Source: Onthophagus taurus (taxonomy: Eukaryota > Arthropoda > Insecta > Coleoptera > Scarabaeidae). Taken from it: 64,000 nucleotides of DNA. The first letter of the stretch is position 1. Each line of letters begins with the position of its first letter. The position numbers and the translations under genes are program-made. The notes below the pieces were generated by a model that worked only from the letters and a program-made list of their open reading frames with translations, had not been told where the DNA came from and ran no database searches. This document shows, piece after piece, positions 1-13,700 of this stretch. The stretch covers positions 15,748,001-15,812,000 of the forward strand of contig NC_091967.1 of assembly GCF_036711975.1 (NCBI RefSeq). The letters are read 5' to 3'.

Positions 1-1115
1 ACAGGTATTTGGAACTATTACTTTTTAGAAACAGCAACATATTGTATCTGTTCCCCAAAAATACTAGTTTATAACACCTCCAATTATTAATAACAAGGGG
101 CGAGTATGACCGATGAGGTGCTTAGACCATTCACGGTTAAAAAAAGTTCTGCTTTGACGCGTGATTACTCATTCTCTGGTATTGATCGAAATTCGTCCCT
201 TGTCTACGTCAGTTCACAGGCTGAATCTCGATTAAATAAATTTCACCCAATCCAAGCCACAATCACGCCGATTTGGCAGTTAATCCCATTTCAAATCACG
301 CATGCTTAACCAAACTTTGAGGTTATTGACAGACCGCTCACAATAGCTTTGTTCAAATACAAATTTATTCAACAAAAATAACCCAGAAGCTTCTATAAGT
401 TTCTATAAACTAAAATCAGATGTTACACTTAAAGAAAGTAGCATATTATTGCACGTTTTCTTTTCGCGTTCTAAATTCCAATATTGTATCAATTTCTTTA
501 ATGAGAAATGTTTTTGTTTCTTTGGGATCTAATATCAATGTTGAAATATTTTATTGTAATAAATATGCACTAAATTCCTTTACCGCCTCCGCTTACACCT
601 GCGATCTCACCATTTACTGGCTGCGGGTAGTGGTAAATACTTAGTTCGTTGCCGACGCTGAAGAGAAGGTCGTCGAACCGGCGCACTTTATGCCTGACGG
701 ATTTCGCACACACCACTTACTCCCGTTTTCTCTTCAACTCTTTGAAGCTACCTTTATTACGTTCTTCTTCAGCTGCTCTTCCCCCAAACCAACGCCACAA
801 CCCAATCGGGTTGTTGGTACAAGCCACGTGTATTTCGCACTTGCGACGTCACAACTGTTCCACCGGTTCGTTCTTATGGTCTGGTCCCCTAACAACAAGT
901 AAACAAGGTGATCCCATGCGTGCTTGCTCATAATTATAGCGCCGCAAACGTCGGAGTTTACTGGTTGTAATGAATGAATATGCGGTATGCGAGTATGGAA
1001 TTCTCATTAATGTTGGCTTATATAAATTACCTTACGAAAGCGTAAAGAGAGAGATTGTTGGTGTAAATAATTATACGTATGAAAATAATTATAAAACATT
1101 TCTTTTTCTTTTCAG
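1..1115 (+). other. Intron upstream of the first visible exon
   Basis: No convincing exon, RNA gene or repeat was seen here. The segment ends in a polypyrimidine tract and a CAG acceptor at 1113-1115. It is therefore read as the 3' part of an intron of the PP2C-like gene, whose earlier phosphatase exons must lie left of the window. The short open frames here have no recognisable protein character. Confidence 0.6.
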
Positions 1116-1766
1116 ACGATATCGATTCAATTAGTCAACGTTTGGTGGAACAAGCAAAGATCCAAGGGTCGAACGATAACATCTCAGTAATTGTGGTCTT
1201 TCTTCGAGAACCTTCAAAAGTAGCTGCGGACGCCCACTGGGCAAACCGCAATACAACAACAAAGATGGAGGCAGGTCTGGATAATGCTAACGCGACGAAT
1301 AACCCATTCGCAAATTCCAATGGAGCCGAAATTCTACAACAAAAAGACGATTTCCTTTTAAATCAACCTAAAGATGACTTCCTCTTAAACCTCACTGAAG
1401 GTTTTAAACAGAACGGAGGTCAATCTCCAACTGCAAACAACCGACATTTCACCAACTTCGACATGAATCCATCCAATGGAAAGAGGCAATCCTTGGATGA
1501 ATTTGATGAAGACGAAGATATGGGCCCAGAAACTGATGTGGATACTGTTGATGACATTCCATCTCCGGTAGATGCCAAACAGGTGATGTTTCATCAAGAT
1601 AACGATGAAAATCAAAAAGAAAACGCTTTCAATCCGTTCACTGATATCGAAGAAAAAGAGACGTGCGATGTTGATATCGACCTAGAATTGCAGAAACAAC
1701 AAAGTGTTGAATTCGAAGTACAGGAATCTATGAGAGAAGAAACACCAACGCCCCCAGGTGAAAAAG
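1116..1766 (+). CDS. PP2C phosphatase exon: end of catalytic domain plus acidic linker
   Basis: The exon follows a TTTTCTTTTCAG acceptor and ends at a strong AAG|GTAAGA donor, leaving one base of a codon. It begins DDIDSISQRLVEQAKIQG and runs into GSNDNISVIVVFLREP. This is the last conserved PP2C motif, in which the Asp of DN helps bind the catalytic metals. The rest is low-complexity and acidic, with two NPF tripeptides (1301-1309, 1631-1639), a KDDFLLN repeat, and an Asp/Glu run around 1495-1560. NPF is the classic ligand of EH domains in endocytic proteins. If the donor is not used, translation continues ten codons to a TGA ending at 1798. An AATAAA lies about 260 bases further on, so a short isoform ending near here is possible. 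Confidence 0.8.
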
Positions 1767-4700
1767 GTAAGAAGTCTACACTTTTATTTATCGATTGAAT
1801 CAGTTCTGAAGTTCACCAAAGCGGCAATAACGGCCGCAAATCTATTCCCACCTGTCTTGAAGCAGTAGCTAATCAATGAACAGGAACGGTTACGGTTGAA
1901 TAACACTCCACTAGTGTCTTTTTCGTAGTTTTATCGACTATCCATTTAAAATGTGTAATATAAAAGAGTTAAAACAGTTCTATATATGCTAATTGTATTT
2001 TCAATTGAAAGTTATCCTTCGATAACAGCTGTTTAACTCGTTATACGTGGAATAATAATAAACGCGTTTGAAGCGAGATTGTTGACCTGAGCAAGTCTTG
2101 AATCCTGCGAACTATACCACATGTTGTTGGCCGTAATCTAATCTCGTGCGTTATTATGGATGTGTGTTATTACGAAAAGGTTTACTTGACGTGGAGAATC
2201 TCGAACTCGTACGTGCACTTAGTTATAATATTCCTGTTAAGCTGGGCATAATTTGACATGAAATTCCACTTAAGAATTTATCGCTATACAACGAAAAGTG
2301 AAATTATTATTTAATCTTAATGTCAATTATAAAATGGTGGAATTAATAGAATCCTACTCGGATTGTTGTATTTCTATTCGATACATAAATTAAGGACGGT
2401 AATTCTAATTTTAATTGTTATTGAGAGCTAGATTAATGCTAGAGCTAACAATAGACCTAGAAACGTTCGGGTTTCTAGTTATAGATCTAGTGTTAGTTGT
2501 AATGCTAGTATTAGTTCTAGTCTTAGTTGTTGTTCAGCGTTAGATTGTTATGTATTTTTCTTTGAGCTAAAACTAGCACTAACACTAGACCTAGAACTAG
2601 AATATTCTTCGAAACTTCTAGTTCTAGGTCTAGTGTTAGTTCTAGTTTTAGTTGTTATGCACTGCTAGATTGTTGTTTAGTTTTATTGAACTAAAGCTAG
2701 AACTAACAATACACCTAGTATTAGAAACATTCGGGTTTAGTCTAAATCCGAATATTTCTAGTTCTAGGTCTAGTGTTAGTTCTAGTACTAGTGTTAGCTC
2801 AACTTTTAACACATTAAAGTGCAAATTAAAAATTTTTCATATAACACATTTGGTTATAACGAACACTCTTGTAGCTTCCCCGTCTTAATCCGTACACGAT
2901 ACACAAAATTAACGCTTGTAATGTGTAACTGTTCAATAATGCGACTTCCGTCAATAATAATATAGAAAATGCTTAGTTTAAGACAGGAAATAATTATTTA
3001 GCCGCAAAATCTAGTAGTTAATGATATTGTATAAGAATACAGTAGCCACAGGAAGAATGTTTACAGACTTAAGTAGATATAAACGAACGCATTAAACAGT
3101 GAGTTATCCTGCACATCTTAATAGGATAGGGAGTTGTCATTACTGCGCAATACGGATGTGATGCACTCGATTCCTATGTACGATAACGACCTTAATAACT
3201 TGAAATAACCAGTCGTCGGCGCCTTTTATTACGTTTTCTTCCGCGATCGTTCTTTGTTCGTTAAAAAGCGATCGCGACTTGTAATGTTGGCGATCTGTTT
3301 ACATCTGTTTTTCTTTCTTCATTATTATCCGGCGATTTCTTTTGAATCCTCTTTAAAAGCAATTTTGTAGCAGATCACGTAGACTAATTCGCAATGCAAT
3401 CTGCATGTCGTGTTTCTAAAACCGAAGGTTGGCATTATTGAAATGCTGCTTTCTTGGGCTATTGAAGGTCGAGGCATGAGGTGGCCTTTCGGGATCCCAC
3501 TAATGGAATTTCATGCAATTGAGCTTGGTGTTTAGCTGGTAGCTGGAGAATGTTGGAAAGGAATGGTGAAATTATAGAGTTTTCCTCGGGATAAATGAAC
3601 TTTCTGCGAATAACTCAGATATTTTGATCTTAAAAATCATTAATTTTTAAGTAAATTTTCTTTAGCATAATAATCAAGGAACTGTTGCTTTCTCCTGTAT
3701 TCAATATAGGAAGCCGGATGCAATATGAGCTCCGTTTGAGTATAAAGGTGGTACCCTTCCCACGAGAAATCCTATACATGTCACGTAGAATTGTGTTACA
3801 TCGAAGCAAAACCGCAATAGTGCCCCAGACTAGACATAGACCATATTGATTCATTTATTTCCTCAAACACTGCCATGTAGTACACAGGCAAATTACCACA
3901 AACGTTTTTTTCTTTAAAACGAACAAGTATAAAGCGGGGATCAAGTTATACAATCTATGATATGATTTGATTAACCTTTATAAAACATGGGGAAATCGTG
4001 CAGAGTAATAAACGTGCATGATTCAATTAAAATTTTAATTCAGGTTATTCTCCTCCAGCGAGATGCATTTTGTAACGTAAATAATTAAAAAGCAAACTGG
4101 ATGGTTCGACAAGTGAGTTTTAAATTTTTGAGAGAGAGGTTTTGTCTCGCTCACTTTCCCCATGCACACTCGGCTGAACGAGCGACAATAATGGGGAAAA
4201 AAGCTAACGAGTCTCGAATAGAGGGACACACAAGCTGCAATCAAACAGTGCGTCGCTGATTACGTCGGGGGATTTGAAACAATTGTGAATTTGAAGCTTT
4301 TAATTGCACCGTCTAGGCTATGCTTAACGACGATCGTATTGAATTGTCAATGTAAAACCACATTATTAACTTTTTACCAAAAACGATGTCAAAGTGACAG
4401 CTTAAAAGTATGTTATTACATTTTTGCAAGACATTTAAATGGTTATTCGAATGCATTGTAAGATTATAACGATGGCATTACAAAAGCCTTCGAAGGGAAT
4501 TCGGTCTGAAAGCAGCCGTGGGGTGTTAATTACCAGATCCCCTATCAACAATGGCTCACGTTCGCGCGTCACCTTTCACTCCCACTCGACCCGCATTCCC
4601 ATTATTTATTACAAATCCAACAGTCACTCCCCATTTTGAAACAGTCTATACCCTACGCCCATTTGGAATTCCTGCGTGTCACGGGTCGGAGTTGAACACT

Positions 4701-7700
4701 TCATCTCCACAAAAATCCATAATGGGGAAATTTGTAAAACGAATTGATGTCGGCGGCAACGATCGCGAAGAAGTCTGGGCGTCTAGTCGTCACCAGGAAA
4801 TTGAGATTTTATCTTTGGTGCCGAAGTAATTGTGGCTGTAACGGCAGCCTTCGGGAGAACGTAGGTATATAGAGGAGTCAGTTACGGTCTCGTTCCCGTT
4901 GTAATTGTTTTAGAAGCATTCGCTCGGCGGCGTCTCGAAGCTGCTTTTGTTGCTCATCGTGCAAACGATTGTTAACGTTTCCGCCATCGTATTACGGTAC
5001 GTCGAAGCTAACACAGCAGGGTGTGGAAATCTAACGCGAATATATCGACTTACTAATGGTCTATACGTTACGGAAACTGTACGTGTATGTGCTTTTACAT
5101 TAACTTGATGATGGTATAGAAACATTTCCTGTGAATATATTTAGGTACATTAACGGCGAATACATTCTAGGTAGAGTGTATCGTGACTACTGAACCAGAA
5201 CCAACACGAGACATCATAAAGTTGGTATTGTTTGCTGTAATACTACATAAATTTATTGAGTCGTATTTAAATCGAAAACAACTCGAATGTACTATAAATG
5301 TTAAAAATATCATTTTAAAAAGTTTTAATGTTTTCAGTCTAAGATACTAAATTAGATCCTGAAGAGGGTCTTATTAGATCTTGTTTTCGAATAATATGTA
5401 AAGATGATATGGGACTGCCCGAGATCAACCATTTGTCCAATTCAACTTCAAACCTCATTTATTTTTCTATTTTAGCTACAAGCAACTTTTGCGGATTTGA
5501 ATAAGAACTTATTTTTCTGCCTTGTATTACCCAATGGAAATGGATGTGTCAGAAAGCGGTGAATCGCGTCAATATCACATTTGGTCACTACACAATTAAT
5601 AACCTCTCCAATTTTAGCAAAGATTCTTCTCCCATTCGAGAATCAAGTCATCAAACAAAGACTTTTAGCATTCTGAACGACAACAGATTCCGTCATATCA
5701 CTAGATTTTACATCTTTACGTATATCGTATCTTGAAATACGTTACTGCCAACTGGGTTGTCTCAAAGAAAAGAGTGCTCAACATCTCTGATAATTTTGCT
5801 GAAACATGCAAGATCCATAAGTTACTTTAATGCTTAGATGGTATGTTTTTCTTATATATTTTGATTTTAAATTCGTGAATTCTCTCTTCAGCCTTTGGGC
5901 TTTAATCCACGGTGATACTTCTGGTCTTTCCTGCAGTTCTCTTATCTCGTAGTTCATTAATTATCTACTTCCTCCCAGCTCTGTATCATATTTTGGCCCA
6001 TATATCCTTCTTAAGATCTTTCTTTCAAACCTATTTAACAATTGGACAACGTTTTAGGCTACGCTTTAGGCTACTTATTAATGAACTGAATCCGGAAATG
6101 TCTACATGGTTAATATCGAGGATGATCATTGTGATGAACTTATATCGACGTCTGTGATATTGACCAAAGAATTAAAGAACTGTTGAGGATAACCCAGTTT
6201 ATGAAGCAAATCAAGTTGATTATTCAATTGATGAACACAACTGGATCATTTATATGAAGCTGAAAAGTCAACTTACAAGAGTCAATTGTTAATCCTCAAT
6301 TGAAAAGTGTAATTTTTTCTTCTTCCACATCTCAAGCTTGTAATAATGAAATGATTTGTTATTTTTCTTGTATCTCATTGTACATAATAAGTATTACATC
6401 AACTATATAAATATTTCATTCACATTCCATGTTACATCTAATACGAAATAAAGATTTAAATAACATATAATTTATATGATATCTTAGAAACTTATAAGTC
6501 AATGAAACCATAGTTTATTCTGCCATGGAATACTTTAAGCCGAGTTATTCAAATACATTCCATATTTTATGAATCAGAAATTTCATCTAAATACGTGCTT
6601 CTGAAACTTAATACACTCTAAGTCTCAGCAGGTGATCGTAACTACTTGAATTGCTATTAGAGAAGATGTAGTGAGTAAGTTTAGTTAACATGCTTGCTAA
6701 ATTTGAATAATTTGAAATGTTCTCAAAACTCTCTTATATCTATATTATTATGGAAAAGTATTTTGATGTATTATAACTGATTTAATTTCATTTAAAATCA
6801 TCACCTGACATTAAAAATTTATATCTGTTTTTGAACATTTCACGCAGAAGTTATAGCAAAATAAAATAGTTAAAATCAGTACCGTTGCAAGACCCATAAA
6901 ACTGGAATAAAACTGTTAAAGTCGAAAAGGAATCTGATAAAATACGATTATTTACGTATTTGCCGAAGCATAGATCGTATAAATTCGCAATTTACCAATA
7001 TTATCAACAACCCACACGATCGCTTCACGTTCATCGAGAAAATCAACGATGTCGTAAAAAGTCTTAGGAACTACGTCCGATCCGCTTTATATCTTCGTAT
7101 GCAAGTTGTCACTTTGTCGATTTATATTTAGTATCATTCCCTTCTTTCTTTCCCCCCTTCTCGACTATATCTTTTCAACCCAGGACCGGATTCCACGAAA
7201 CTCTAAAGAAATATAAAATATCTGATTTACAAAAGAAAATTTTCAACTGTAATCTTAAAGTTATACGAAGAGATTGTAATAAATATGGAATTTAATTATT
7301 ATTAAAATTAATAAGAAAATAATTCCGGTTAACTTGAGTACATCTCTGAATTTAAAGTTTCTTTTATTCCGTGAATACAACGAAGAGGAGTCGAAAGAGG
7401 ACGTCCAAGGCTTGCATCGCCGTCTTGGAGACACATTTATTTTTGAGACTGTTGCTGCAGTCGCGATGTTAATGAACCCTCCTTCGTACCCGAAATAAAC
7501 CGTGGGTCTCTCAAGAGACTGAAGAGAAGACGGTGCCAAACCGGCGGGCAGAGAGCTTACCGAGCCGCAGTTCTCACCGAATTACCGGTACCTACAACAA
7601 CCAACACCTTTACACATAAAACGCGAACGTTGCCCATAATTTGACCCCAGAAAGTCCGCAAATTGACGACATAGAACGGGATCCGTGCCTTCTTCGACCT

Positions 7701-10700
7701 CCCCAAATTGACGACCAGTGACCCGTGTGAAGTTCACCTACAGTGTGGAAGAGGCGTATATACCATAAATCTGTGTCTATATTAAAAACGACTGTAGGTA
7801 TATTGCTGCTTCCTTCATGTTCCTTCTATTTTTCTTGCATGTTGTTTGATTTATGGAAAGTAAATCATTCAAGAATTTACTTACTAACGTATCGTAAATA
7901 CCTTCTCAATAATCAGATTCCAAACTGTAACTGTACAATTTCCCGGTTAATATGTCTAACAGCACCGCATACCGTTGAAATTACCGATGAAATGCTTTTT
8001 ACACCACATGTTGCTACTTAGAATGACGTTGTTACTTCTAAAACGAAAAAATGTAGATCAAAATGCCGGTTTTGATGGACATTTTTTATTTTAAGAAACT
8101 GTAATTATGAATTTATTAATACAATAAAACGTGTTATAATGTTTGTCGCGACAAGTTAAAGCTTGTTATGAATCATTCACAATGGATTCTAAATAAATGC
8201 AACGAGCAATTGTTTGACGTCTAAAAGGCTTCGTAATCGGATAGCATGCTTATTAGTTTGGCTTCAAGGTTCGTCTGGGTTTTTCGGCTTGTATGACTAA
8301 CGTCCATCCGTACACACGGATTTACATACAATCAATATTAAATTTGAAATGACGGCGTTTAAGACGAAATAAATAACTGAAATGTATGATCTACGAGGTA
8401 AGGTATACTTAATCAACACGAACCTCATTTGATTTTAATTTAAATTTTCGCGAGAACACCAAAAGAAGCAAAATAGTTAAAGCTTGGCTCGCCTCTTGCC
8501 AAAAATGTATCCGCATATATCTTCACTCAAGGTTATGTATAAATAACATGAGCCGCGTTGACGGCCATCTTACAAGAGGGTGTGTTTTTAACACTCCAAC
8601 AAACTGTTATATTAAATTACATACATATAATAATTAAACGAAATAAAAAGGCGACTCCCAAGGGTTTACTTTACATAATTGGACTTTGACCTCGTAAACA
8701 TAGGAATTTCGCGCTAATAACAATTAAGGGTATGGGTTGGGAAAAATTCCGTTAAGTCACGCGACATTTATCACAATTTTAACAGTGTGACATTCCAGAA
8801 GAAGTGTACATGACGTGTTTGTTTACTTTTAAACTTATCGACAGAACCACTAAACAAAAGTTACAAAGTGAATGTTATAAGTCTAAACACATTTAACTCA
8901 AACAGACCCTATTATCAATGCTTATAATGGTGTATTGTTAATACGGTAAAACCTCGTTAGAATGGACTTCGGATATAAAAAATATTATTTCTCAAGTTAC
9001 TAAATTCCATGTTCATAGATAAACTCCGGGTATTCCCTAAGTTGCCTATACAATGTATAAATAAAGGACGGTAGTTTTGAGTGAAATTGTTATTCGCCGC
9101 TACATTGTTGTACATTTTTATTGAACTAGAAATAGAACTAACACTAAACGTAGAATTAGAAACGTACGTCTCTTAAAACGGCTAAACCCGAATGTTTTTA
9201 GTTCTAGGTCTAGTGTTAGTTCTAGTTTTAGTTCAATGAAAAATGTACAACAATTTACAACTGAATAAAAACTAACACTAGCAGTAGTTATAGATTAGTT
9301 GTTAGTCACACTTCGATCAAATGGGCGTGTACCCTCTCTCGTTCAATACAATGCAATATCCCGGAGTATTTAAAAGCATCACGGTTTCACGAGTTATGTA
9401 AATACCACTTAAACGTATTACGAACTTTAGCTAAATGGGAAATTGGCCATTATTGGCTCTCGGCACTCTCACAAATGAGTATTGCACGTTTATTACAAAA
9501 CCTATTTTATGAGTTTTGTTGTGTAGTTAATTAAAATATATTTCATCGATTTTTATCGTTTAAATACTTTGCTTAGAATCGAATGCACAAAAACAGCACA
9601 TATTAAAGCGAATAATAATAATAGTTGCGTTGGTTACCTTGAAATAGTGCGATGTCACAAACAATTTTATTTTTTCTAGGAGGATGTAATTTTGTGCCTA
9701 ACGACTTTTTAAATCCTAATTACGTCCCTCAAGGTTTTTGTTTAAACGGGGACATTCAGGAAAATGTTGCGTCTTTCCCATACCATTTAGCGAATAAATA
9801 TGTATGGTTTAACTCTTAATTTGGTTTTGAAATGTTTTCCATAAATCCTAATTTTAGATACGAACTCAGTACGTATATTCACATTGATGTAAAAGCATCC
9901 GTTTAAATAGGGGTTAATTGAAAATCATACTAGACATGAATGGCATTAATTGCCATGAATATAACGATATTGCAAAATCCGGGTTGTTTCAAACTCTGCA
10001 TACTCCCAAGTTTTAATTGCATACCCATAAATTAACGTATACACGAAATGTTTGGAAATAACGCTGCGTTCGCATATCAAATACGGCAAACATATAAAAT
10101 GGTGTTTATGTAAACCCAAATTAAAAATAACAAATCAATCTGATGATTCTGATGTTAATTAATAACCTGTAAACGAAAGGCTCGAAACGCTGGTTCGATT
10201 CCTTAGGACTGTTTATTTTTGTTGGAATCCAGACTGATTGCGAAACGTTATAGAATAACACCGTACACCGATGAATAAGGGATTCAGTGTCACGGTCGCA
10301 CATTCGCAAAGTCAAGCGGCAAGGTTTACCGTGATTTCTCCGAACGAGTTAATTTTAAAACCTTCACGGACTGACGCGTCAGTCGCCTCGTCGGTTGCGG
10401 TACCCAAAACGGCTACGATTTCCTTTGATAGGAATTGACACGACAGGAAATGTTTTTCTTGTTGTTTTACTTTTAGGTGGTCTTAATACTTTTTTTTCAA
10501 GTTTTAGAATTTGTTTAAACGCTGAAGAGGTAGCATAATCAATTTAGGTTGCGAGGTAATATCGCTTTGCGAGTATAGGAGGCATTGGTGAATATATTTT
10601 ACGTCTATGATTCAAGTATAATCCGAAGTAGTACAAAGGTGCAACTATTATAAAAATGTAGCTCTTAATAACTCTCATCGATTTTTTGCGCAATATATCG

Positions 10701-13700
10701 GTTAATTTTTTCTGTGTGTAATTTTTTATTTATTTAATTGCTTTAAAATGGCTTTATATTAGTTGTTTTAGATCAGTATCTACTATGCCTCCAATTAAAT
10801 TTGCAATTAGTGTAAACAAAGCCATTTTGACAACAATTTAATTGGGTTGGTCCATTTTAAAAAGTTTTAGATCGAAGAGATGTGGATAAACATCTCATGG
10901 AGATAAAATTCACAAAAGTAGGTGCAATGGAACCAAAAAACCAGAGTGTTATGACTTTTTGGTTCACACATTAATTATTAAAGCTTGTATCAAAATATGA
11001 CAACTGTTATAAAAAACGGCAAGAGAATATCGGAAGACATGTATATTACCAATGACCCGAAACAAGGATGCAGTATCGCCCCTATGTTATTCAAGATGTA
11101 TAGAAAACAAGCCATAAAAAATTGTCAAAATATGGGGATTTATCTATAGTCGACGAAAAACTGTTTATCCTGCACTTTGCGGACGACCAAGAAGTTATAT
11201 TAGCAGAGGCGAAATGGAAGGCAAAAAAATGGAATATTTGGTCATAGGAGAAAATGGGAACGACTTTGTCAAACGATTGGATCAATATGAAAAAACGCTA
11301 AAGCCTAATAAGTATCTTGGATTTGAAAAACATCGAATAAGTAGGATTGGGCAAATAAAAATTGCTACCAGACAATTAAATGGTGTTCTATGTAGTCAAC
11401 ACATAGAAAAGCGAACTAAAATCCAAATATATAAGACGGTAGTGGAAAATATAGGCACGTATGGTTCCGACCTATGGACCATGAATAAAAGAAGTAAATC
11501 ATGAATAATCGCCACTGAAACTTTACTGGAAGATTACTGGAGGAGATGCTTCTAGAAAACAAGGATGGATCGAAGAAGGAATACCGATATCGCAAAGGAA
11601 AGGGGAATATAGATTAGCACACTGGAAACTATAAAAGTAATCGAATGGTCTAAGAGAATGCCTTTCGAAAAAAAAAACTGGAAGCTAGAACGCGAGAAAT
11701 ATTTTCTAGTCTGATATCCAGATACTAATAAAGTATCTGTCTTTCGTATATGTTTTAAATTAAACTTGATGATATACAACTAGCACCAACTTATCTAAAC
11801 TTAATGGTTGAGCTTGTTTGTAAGAGCATATTTAGAAAATCCTACTTCAAAAATCCTAATTATGACTTACCATAGCTCATCTGGGCCGAAGACTCTAACA
11901 AAGTTCGGCTGTTCAATTTGTCTGTCTTACAGTTAGGATTTGAGGTAAATTTTCGATTATGTTGGAAAATATTTGTTGAATAACATTTTGAGCAATTTTT
12001 GCTAAAAAGTTCGCTTCTCTCTTTCTCTCGCGTCTGTTTTTGATACGGTGTATATGTTACCGGCAATCTGTATAATTCGGTATTCTATACAATACCTAGG
12101 CAATTTATAGAATACCTAAAACGTTTAGGTAATATATGAAATATTATTAATTTTATACTTTGCCTAGGTGTTCTATAAAATACCGAATGCGAAACCGGAA
12201 ATGTGTGTAAAAGTCACAATAGTTCCTTATGTAAGAATAAATAAATATATTTCTTTACTTACTCAATTCTGAGAGGCCAGTAGATCTACGTCTTGTTTTT
12301 CCAGAATTATTTTGTTTCCTAAATTTTTAATACTTATTACTTGATTACTTATAAGCAAATGACATTATGTTAGTTAAGCCAGACAAATTTTAAGTTTAAT
12401 GTAATTTAATTGTGATTTTACTACAGTTACAGGAAGGTACTAGGTGCTCTTTTTTTGTACAATAACTTATAGATTATAAAAAAGTTTATTATGAGTAAAA
12501 ATACTGACCAAAATCTATTTATTTTACACATTGCCGGTCGACCAACAGGTACTCTATGTAATCCCTAAGAATTGTATACATTACCTAGGTAAAGTATCTA
12601 AGGGACAATAATCTTCATAATATTTCATACATTGCCTAGACACCCCAGGTATATTATACATTACCTAGGCATTGTATAGAGTACCTGAATTATACAGATT
12701 GACGCAACATATATATTAATTATCGCACCCGTCATCGTTGAAACGTCATGTGTAAAATTGATTGTATATTTCAATGTATTGTGGTAGTACAGATTCATTT
12801 AAATTTACTGACCACCGATGACAGCTAATTGGATGTTGTTGTTTTGCGACAACGTGTTGAATTCCCGTATCTCAGAGTTAGTGTTGTAAACAGCAGATTT
12901 TTAATTGGTATGCCATTAAACAAATTAATAAACGATGATTCCAATGAATCTTTTAAGATGAATAGATAATTTATTTTGAAATCAATCTGCAAAAATGTTA
13001 CTATTTATAAAAAAAATTTTAGGGAGTTATGTCGCATTGCGTACTAATAGTGTAATATTAGTGGCCTATTTACGAGTTCACGTGGAATACGATGTTTTTG
13101 TGTACGCATTGTATGTTGTGTATGCATAATAACTCAAAAAGGCAATTACCACAATTTGTTGTGGTGAAAAAATATGGCTATTGCATTAAAATAGTTGTTT
13201 TTCATATAAACCTGCACCTTAAATAAATATACAAGATTATTATATTGTATAAGCTTCTCAGTCAGGCTCCTCTTCATCTGGACCATTTTCTCGATTTGTT
13301 TCGTTAGCCTCTTTATCCAATTCTTTGTTCGCCATTTATGCAACAATATCTTTCTCACCGCAATCATCGAAACCTCCTCCCCCCATGACATGTGCCAGCT
13401 ACATTATCAGAAAACATTCACGCTCGAATGGAAATCTAGGAATGTCATCTCCAACTACACCTGGCCATAATTATTTCCAGTACGAATTCAAGGTTGTTTG
13501 TTTAATTTCGTATTGCGATAATCCCACATGTTAAACACTATATAAATTTGAGAATTCTTTCTTTTCTATGCATCCAGAAAATAATCAAAGCGTGCAGAAA
13601 AAGATGGCTTCTTTTCAGCTGGTTCTCAATTTTTTCATAAAACTTCAAAGTCTTATTTGTATTTGCATTGGCGTCAATTGTAATCATCTTTTAGCCACAC

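Noticed and set aside
649..933. 94-codon plus-strand frame in a GC-richer patch
   Set aside because: No recognisable protein, overlapping frames on both strands, and no splice signals in phase with exon 1116.
3242..3276. Inverted repeat of cgcgatcg with a 19-base loop
   Set aside because: An eight-base stem is too short to call a structured RNA or regulatory element.
7261..7539. 92-codon minus-strand frame with a hydrophobic C-terminus
   Set aside because: No family resemblance, no supporting splice sites, and random AT-rich composition at the hydrophobic end.
13146..13391. Lys/Arg-rich 81-codon minus-strand frame
   Set aside because: Other frames here give acidic pieces hinting at an old transposon ORF, but no motif was clear enough to name.
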